DNA from: Treponema sp.
GTDB lineage: Bacteria > Spirochaetota > Spirochaetia > Treponematales > Treponemataceae
Assembly: GCA_017469785.1 (NCBI GenBank)
Contig: JAFUFU010000051.1
Coordinates: 1 to 64,000 of the forward strand
Reading direction: 5' to 3'
Length of the DNA stretch: 64,000 bases
The notes under the pieces were generated by a model that made no database searches, was not told the origin of the DNA, and worked only from the letters and a program-made list of their open reading frames with translations. This document shows, in pieces, positions 60,793 through 64,000 of the stretch. The position numbers and the translations under genes are program-made. The first letter of the stretch is position 1, and each line of letters begins with the position of its first letter.

Positions 60793-61932
60793 TTAATCTC
60801 CCATTACCAAGCTTACAAGTGTCTGATTGCAGTGAACGCGCCCAATCTGCTCGCCGTAGCAAGAAAATCCGCAGAACGTGGGGAAGGTCTGCTGGTATTT
60901 TCGGATAATGCTTGATGCTATATTCATACGGCCAAAAGCCATAGTTCGCGTGATACATGTCATAAGAAGCGTGAATTTCGGATTTGGAATTACCTGCCTG
61001 ATTCCTGCGCAGGTCTCATCGCATTTAGCTTCCGGATCGCCAATGTGCATCATCTCCAACGTTGAGTTCGGAACGACACGGGCAAAGAGGGAGCATGAAC
61101 CGTCGCCTGAAAAGCCAGCGAGTGCCGCTATATGAATAGAGCCATTGATATGCCGGCCAAAAGGATTCTCGAAGGTCATGCTTTCTGCCTGAGACTCTGA
61201 AACTCCTAGTTGCTGGGCGTAAATGGATTTTGCGCTCTTTCCATTGAGCTTGAAAATCGTGCGGTTGATTGTGTCTGACTGGGTGACATAAATTATTTTG
61301 CCGGTCGGATTGAAGATGTCTTCCTGACGGATGTCGAATTTGCAGCTTGTTTTTACAAACAGAAAAACGGCTCCATCCTGTGTGGTTTTTCCGTTGTAAC
61401 TGACGAATGTTTTTGCCTCGCTGCCGGTAAAGCCCGCCGTTCCTCCGGCAAGGGCAAAGTTATCATTCTGAATAATCGAGTAGAAATTTGAGAGAATAGT
61501 TTCTTCAGCATTGAATACACCATTAATGAAGGCGATTGCAAAGGCAGAGGTATGGGAATAAGGATCTCCGCAAGAAATGCCTGCCGAGCGGAGGGCAGCT
61601 TCGATGTCCGTTTTGTTTGCAACAGGATACTTGCTGCCGTTTTCGACAAGCACGCCCTTTACTTTTGTGTGGCTGTCAGTCATTGTTGTGAGAACGACAG
61701 AATCATTTTGGAAACCCTGCGTATTTATCTCACCAGCTGTACTGGCACCGATTACTTCACAATTTGGAAATTTTTCCTTGATAGCTACAGAAAGAGCGGC
61801 AAAATCATATTTGATTGCAGCCATAAAAATAACTGCGGTGTATGAATCAGGATTTCCACGCAATTGGCGAACTAAATCGTCAGCTGCCCCCTGTGCATCA
61901 CTGATTTTTGTTGAAACTACTTCTTGTACCAT
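60793..61932 (-). CDS. FIST-domain sensor protein
   Basis: 379 residues. FIST_N at about 25-210 (YTAVIFMAAIKYDFAALSVAIKEKFPNCEVIGASTAGEI, FALAGGTAGF) and FIST_C at 220-360 (IYAQQLGVSESQAESMTFENPFGRHI, MHIGDPEAKCDETCAGIRQVI, TRTMAFGRMNIASSIIRKYQQTFPTFCGFSCYGEQIGRVHCNQTLVSLVMG). FIST domains are thought to bind small ligands such as amino acids. No signal peptide, so cytoplasmic. Co-transcribed with the soluble MCP, forming a split receptor. An AGGAACAGGC leader may act as ribosome binding site. Confidence 0.92.
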   Translation of the reverse strand: MVQEVVSTKISDAQGAADDLVRQLRGNPDSYTAVIFMAAIKYDFAALSVAIKEKFPNCEVIGASTAGEINTQGFQNDSVVLTTMTDSHTKVKGVLVENGSKYPVANKTDIEAALRSAGISCGDPYSHTSAFAIAFINGVFNAEETILSNFYSIIQNDNFALAGGTAGFTGSEAKTFVSYNGKTTQDGAVFLFVKTSCKFDIRQEDIFNPTGKIIYVTQSDTINRTIFKLNGKSAKSIYAQQLGVSESQAESMTFENPFGRHINGSIHIAALAGFSGDGSCSLFARVVPNSTLEMMHIGDPEAKCDETCAGIRQVIPNPKFTLLMTCITRTMAFGRMNIASSIIRKYQQTFPTFCGFSCYGEQIGRVHCNQTLVSLVMGD

Positions 61933-62103
61933 ATTAAGCCTGTTCCTCGACTGGTTAAAGTTTGTTTATTATATTATAGAATTGTATGAATTGGCAATTT
62001 TTTTATAAGAAAGTTTTAAGGCAAATGAAAAATTATAATGTCTGCTATATACCATTTCTGCCAAGTCTAAAGAAATCAGAACTTAGCTTTTTGGAAGTTC
62101 TCT

Positions 62104-62766
62104 TTATTTATATGAAAGTTTGAACGCAAGGGAAAAGAGCATTCCATCCACACCGTCGCCGTTCGCAAGGGAGCCAATGGGAAGATAAACGCGCCCTTCC
62201 CCGCCGATTTTCCATGTTTCAGAAAGAATATAGGAATATGAAAGAGCAAATTCCGGATATAAAAAATTTAAATCGCTGAAAAATGTCCCGTTGATGCTGG
62301 AGACGTCTTCGCTTGCAGTCGTGTCGATGTCACGGTTCGCATCGTCAGGGTTCACGCCGTTCGAGAGAATCGCATATCGCGCAAAGATTCCGATTCCACC
62401 GGCAAGGGAAATCAGATGTTTTTGTGTTTGGCCGACTTTCACAGTGTAACCACCCGTAAAATCCAGCATGGCGGAAAGCGCTGTAGCCGTGCGGTTCTCA
62501 ACTTCCGCCGGCTGAGACTTTTCTCCGTCCCAGAGATAATAATTTGTAAAGAATGAGCCGTGTGCCTGTAGCAGAATATTGTTCTGAAAGAGAAAGTCGC
62601 CACCGATTCCAAACGAATACATGACGGGAGATGGAGCTGATTTTGTGGAGCTGTCAGTGTTGAGCATGAGTTTGGGGCCAAGCGTGAAGAAGACTGACTT
62701 GTCTAGCCCAAAGAGAGAGAAAATTGAAAGCTGAAAAATAAAAGCTGAAAAAAATAATTTTTTCAT
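62104..62766 (-). CDS. outer-membrane beta-barrel protein of unknown function
   Basis: 220 residues. MKKLFFSAFIFQLSIFSLFG is the signal peptide; its hydrophobic core is written by TTTTCAGC-type heptad repeat DNA (62715-62757). The mature protein has alternating strands (SPVMYSFGIGGDFLFQNNILLQAHGSFF, LSAMLDFTGGYTVKV, LNFLYPEFALSYSYILSETWKIGGEGRVYLP) and ends DGMLFSLAFKLSYK, consistent with an eight- to ten-strand outer-membrane barrel. No named family. It follows the lipoprotein gene at 62803 by 36 bp on the same strand, so the two are probably co-transcribed. Confidence 0.72.
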   Translation of the reverse strand: MKKLFFSAFIFQLSIFSLFGLDKSVFFTLGPKLMLNTDSSTKSAPSPVMYSFGIGGDFLFQNNILLQAHGSFFTNYYLWDGEKSQPAEVENRTATALSAMLDFTGGYTVKVGQTQKHLISLAGGIGIFARYAILSNGVNPDDANRDIDTTASEDVSSINGTFFSDLNFLYPEFALSYSYILSETWKIGGEGRVYLPIGSLANGDGVDGMLFSLAFKLSYK

Positions 62767-62802
62767 AAGCCGATGCGTTGGCGGCAGGAACGCCTTTTAA
62801 TT

Positions 62803-63951
62803 CTAACTTTTATAGAACAATTTTTCCATATCAACGGTCAGGAAGCCGCTTCGTCCCGTTTTGTAGAAGTCGTTTTCTTCCCATGCGACGATGAGGTAGT
62901 TTCCGGTTAAAACGAAGGCTTGATAAGAATATCGTTTTGGAAGCTTGGGAAGCCGGAACGCGACAGTTTTTCCGCCGTTTATGAGCGGATGGCCGTCCAG
63001 GGAGCCTGAAAAATAGGTCGTGCCGTCACCGAAAACAGCGCAAACCCAGTTATCCTTGATGATTGCATTCGCCACGGTTCCGTCATCTGAGCCGCTTGAA
63101 AAATATCGGGGAGAAGAGCCTCCAAAATCCCGGCATGTAAGCATAAAGCTGAAATCTTTCGGAATCGATTTGAGGAGATTTTTAAGCCTGAGAGGTGCTT
63201 TTGAAAAATCTTCAGGCGTGACAAGATGCCGGTAGCTTGACTCTGTGATTTCCGAGACGGATATGCTGCCACTGGTCTGGTTCGATGAAAAAGGTTGAAC
63301 CGCCGCCAAATCAACCAGGGATTTCCATTTTATATAATGGAATGAAACTTTATTGTTCTTTGTGGATTTAATAGAACTTACCCAGTCGTTGCCGTCAAAA
63401 TATGTTCCTGTGACTTCCCCGCTCTGCTCGATTTTCAGGTCGTTATAGGTCACGACAGGAAAAAACATTTTCTGCGTCGTAGAAAGTCGGATGATATGGC
63501 TCTGGTTTGAATTCTGATTGGCCGTTTTGTTGAAGAAGGAATTTTTCACCAGCGTAAAATACGGAACTCCGCCTTCAAAAACCAAGTTTCCAGCCGTTGA
63601 ATCTGAAAAAAGCTGGTAATCCTGAATCAGGACGGGATTATCTGTCTCGTCAAAGCATAGGGCGCCAAGGTGATTCACAAGAAGAATCGCTTTCCCATCG
63701 GCGGTTACATTTCCGTCACAGATTCGCACGCTTTCCGTCCAAGGTTTTAGAGAGCTGATGGGAGAACGCTGTGGCAAATCAATCTCGGAAAAAGAATCAT
63801 TTGCAAAATAGAACCAGCGGTGATCGCCTGATTTTTGCTGCATCTCCAGCGCAAGCTTGCGGTTCTGATGCTTGGTGACTTCTTTCTTTGAGCAGCCGGT
63901 AAGGAGCAAACATATTCCGATGACAGAAAAACAAATCTTCGACAATTTCAT
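62803..63951 (-). CDS. lipoprotein of unknown function, propeller-like
   Basis: 382 residues, signal MKLSKICFSVIGICLLLTGC with Cys20 as lipid attachment. The mature part has repeated short strand-turn units (DGKAILLVNHLGALCFDETDN, NLVFEGGVPYFTLVKNS, NWVCAVFGDGTTYFSGS, YQAFVLTGNYLIVAWEEND) that suggest a beta-propeller. I recognise no family. First gene of a likely two-gene operon with the barrel protein downstream; a lipoprotein-barrel complex is possible. Confidence 0.7.
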   Translation of the reverse strand: MKLSKICFSVIGICLLLTGCSKKEVTKHQNRKLALEMQQKSGDHRWFYFANDSFSEIDLPQRSPISSLKPWTESVRICDGNVTADGKAILLVNHLGALCFDETDNPVLIQDYQLFSDSTAGNLVFEGGVPYFTLVKNSFFNKTANQNSNQSHIIRLSTTQKMFFPVVTYNDLKIEQSGEVTGTYFDGNDWVSSIKSTKNNKVSFHYIKWKSLVDLAAVQPFSSNQTSGSISVSEITESSYRHLVTPEDFSKAPLRLKNLLKSIPKDFSFMLTCRDFGGSSPRYFSSGSDDGTVANAIIKDNWVCAVFGDGTTYFSGSLDGHPLINGGKTVAFRLPKLPKRYSYQAFVLTGNYLIVAWEENDFYKTGRSGFLTVDMEKLFYKS

Positions 63952-64000
63952 GCATATATTGTCGGAGAAAATCTTACTTCAATTTACTCATTTCGATTTG

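Overview
The window looks like a chromosomal segment of a spirochaete, most probably a gut or rumen type Treponema. Evidence: many spirochaete-style lipoprotein signal peptides (LSSC, LVGC, AIIGC, FVSC, LLTGC), several outer-membrane barrel proteins, a large periplasmic/surface Ig-like system, a soluble chemotaxis receptor, a double cyclic-nucleotide-binding regulator, and AAA_14 and PD-(D/E)XK accessory proteins typical of host-associated treponemes. No rRNA, tRNA, CRISPR array, complete insertion sequence or prophage was recognised. The species assignment is inference.

Layout. 1-1.0 kb: an edge-truncated AAA_14 ATPase whose Walker B aspartate is replaced, then a decayed hsdM remnant. 1.0-14.3 kb (mostly minus strand): a GDSL esterase, glmS with a MITE-like element just upstream, a membrane protein with a degenerate HD-GYP domain, an outer-membrane protein, mnmE, a DUF4015 lipoprotein, a divergent solute-binding-like protein, and a polar amino-acid ABC transporter operon with a palindromic operator candidate. 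14.3-20.7 kb: type II fatty acid synthesis genes fabD, fabG, fabF, fabZ on the minus strand, interrupted by a plus-strand PD-(D/E)XK/AAA gene and a small acidic protein. 20.7-22.6 kb: M15 peptidase, small GlsB/YeaQ-like membrane protein and an Rpn-type nuclease tail. 22.6-40.6 kb: two very large Ig-like repeat genes (1732 aa ending in an outer-membrane barrel, then a 4185 aa lipoprotein), probably one surface structure. 40.7-45.4 kb: sirtuin, a broken four-helix-bundle gene, a CCxH-type methyltransferase and parAB preceded by ParB half-sites. 45.4-52.4 kb: a TrpXYZ-like ABC importer whose permease and ATPase genes are split by an inserted cassette of an EcoRI-type adenine methylase, a DUF262-HNH nuclease and a BECR-fold nuclease. 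52.5-64 kb: DUF1015 protein, rpoN, a secreted protein, XRE regulator, VapBC, PHP phosphoesterase, dual CNB regulator, a FIST sensor plus soluble MCP operon, an outer-membrane protein and a lipoprotein.

Functional threads are cell-envelope building (glmS, fab genes, M15 peptidase, porin-like proteins), sensing (FIST-MCP, CNB, HD-GYP-like), chromosome segregation (parAB) and genome defence or its debris (hsdM remnant, EcoRI-type methylase plus DUF262-HNH, VapBC, BECR nuclease, PD-(D/E)XK proteins).

The most interesting signals not explained by the genes are: (1) a 7-bp-period purine-rich repeat that sits in sense orientation exactly on the stop codons of five genes and, in antisense, encodes a signal-peptide core; (2) at least five genes whose -10 box lies exactly 6 nt before an ATG with no Shine-Dalgarno, implying leaderless mRNAs; (3) the heptamer GCGAAGC, known as an exceptionally stable DNA mini-hairpin, at the apex of several intergenic repeats; (4) the methylase/DUF262-HNH cassette with a dockerin-like calcium loop in the methylase; (5) everted parS half-sites in front of parAB; and (6) several dispersed structured repeats, one pair showing compensatory changes.
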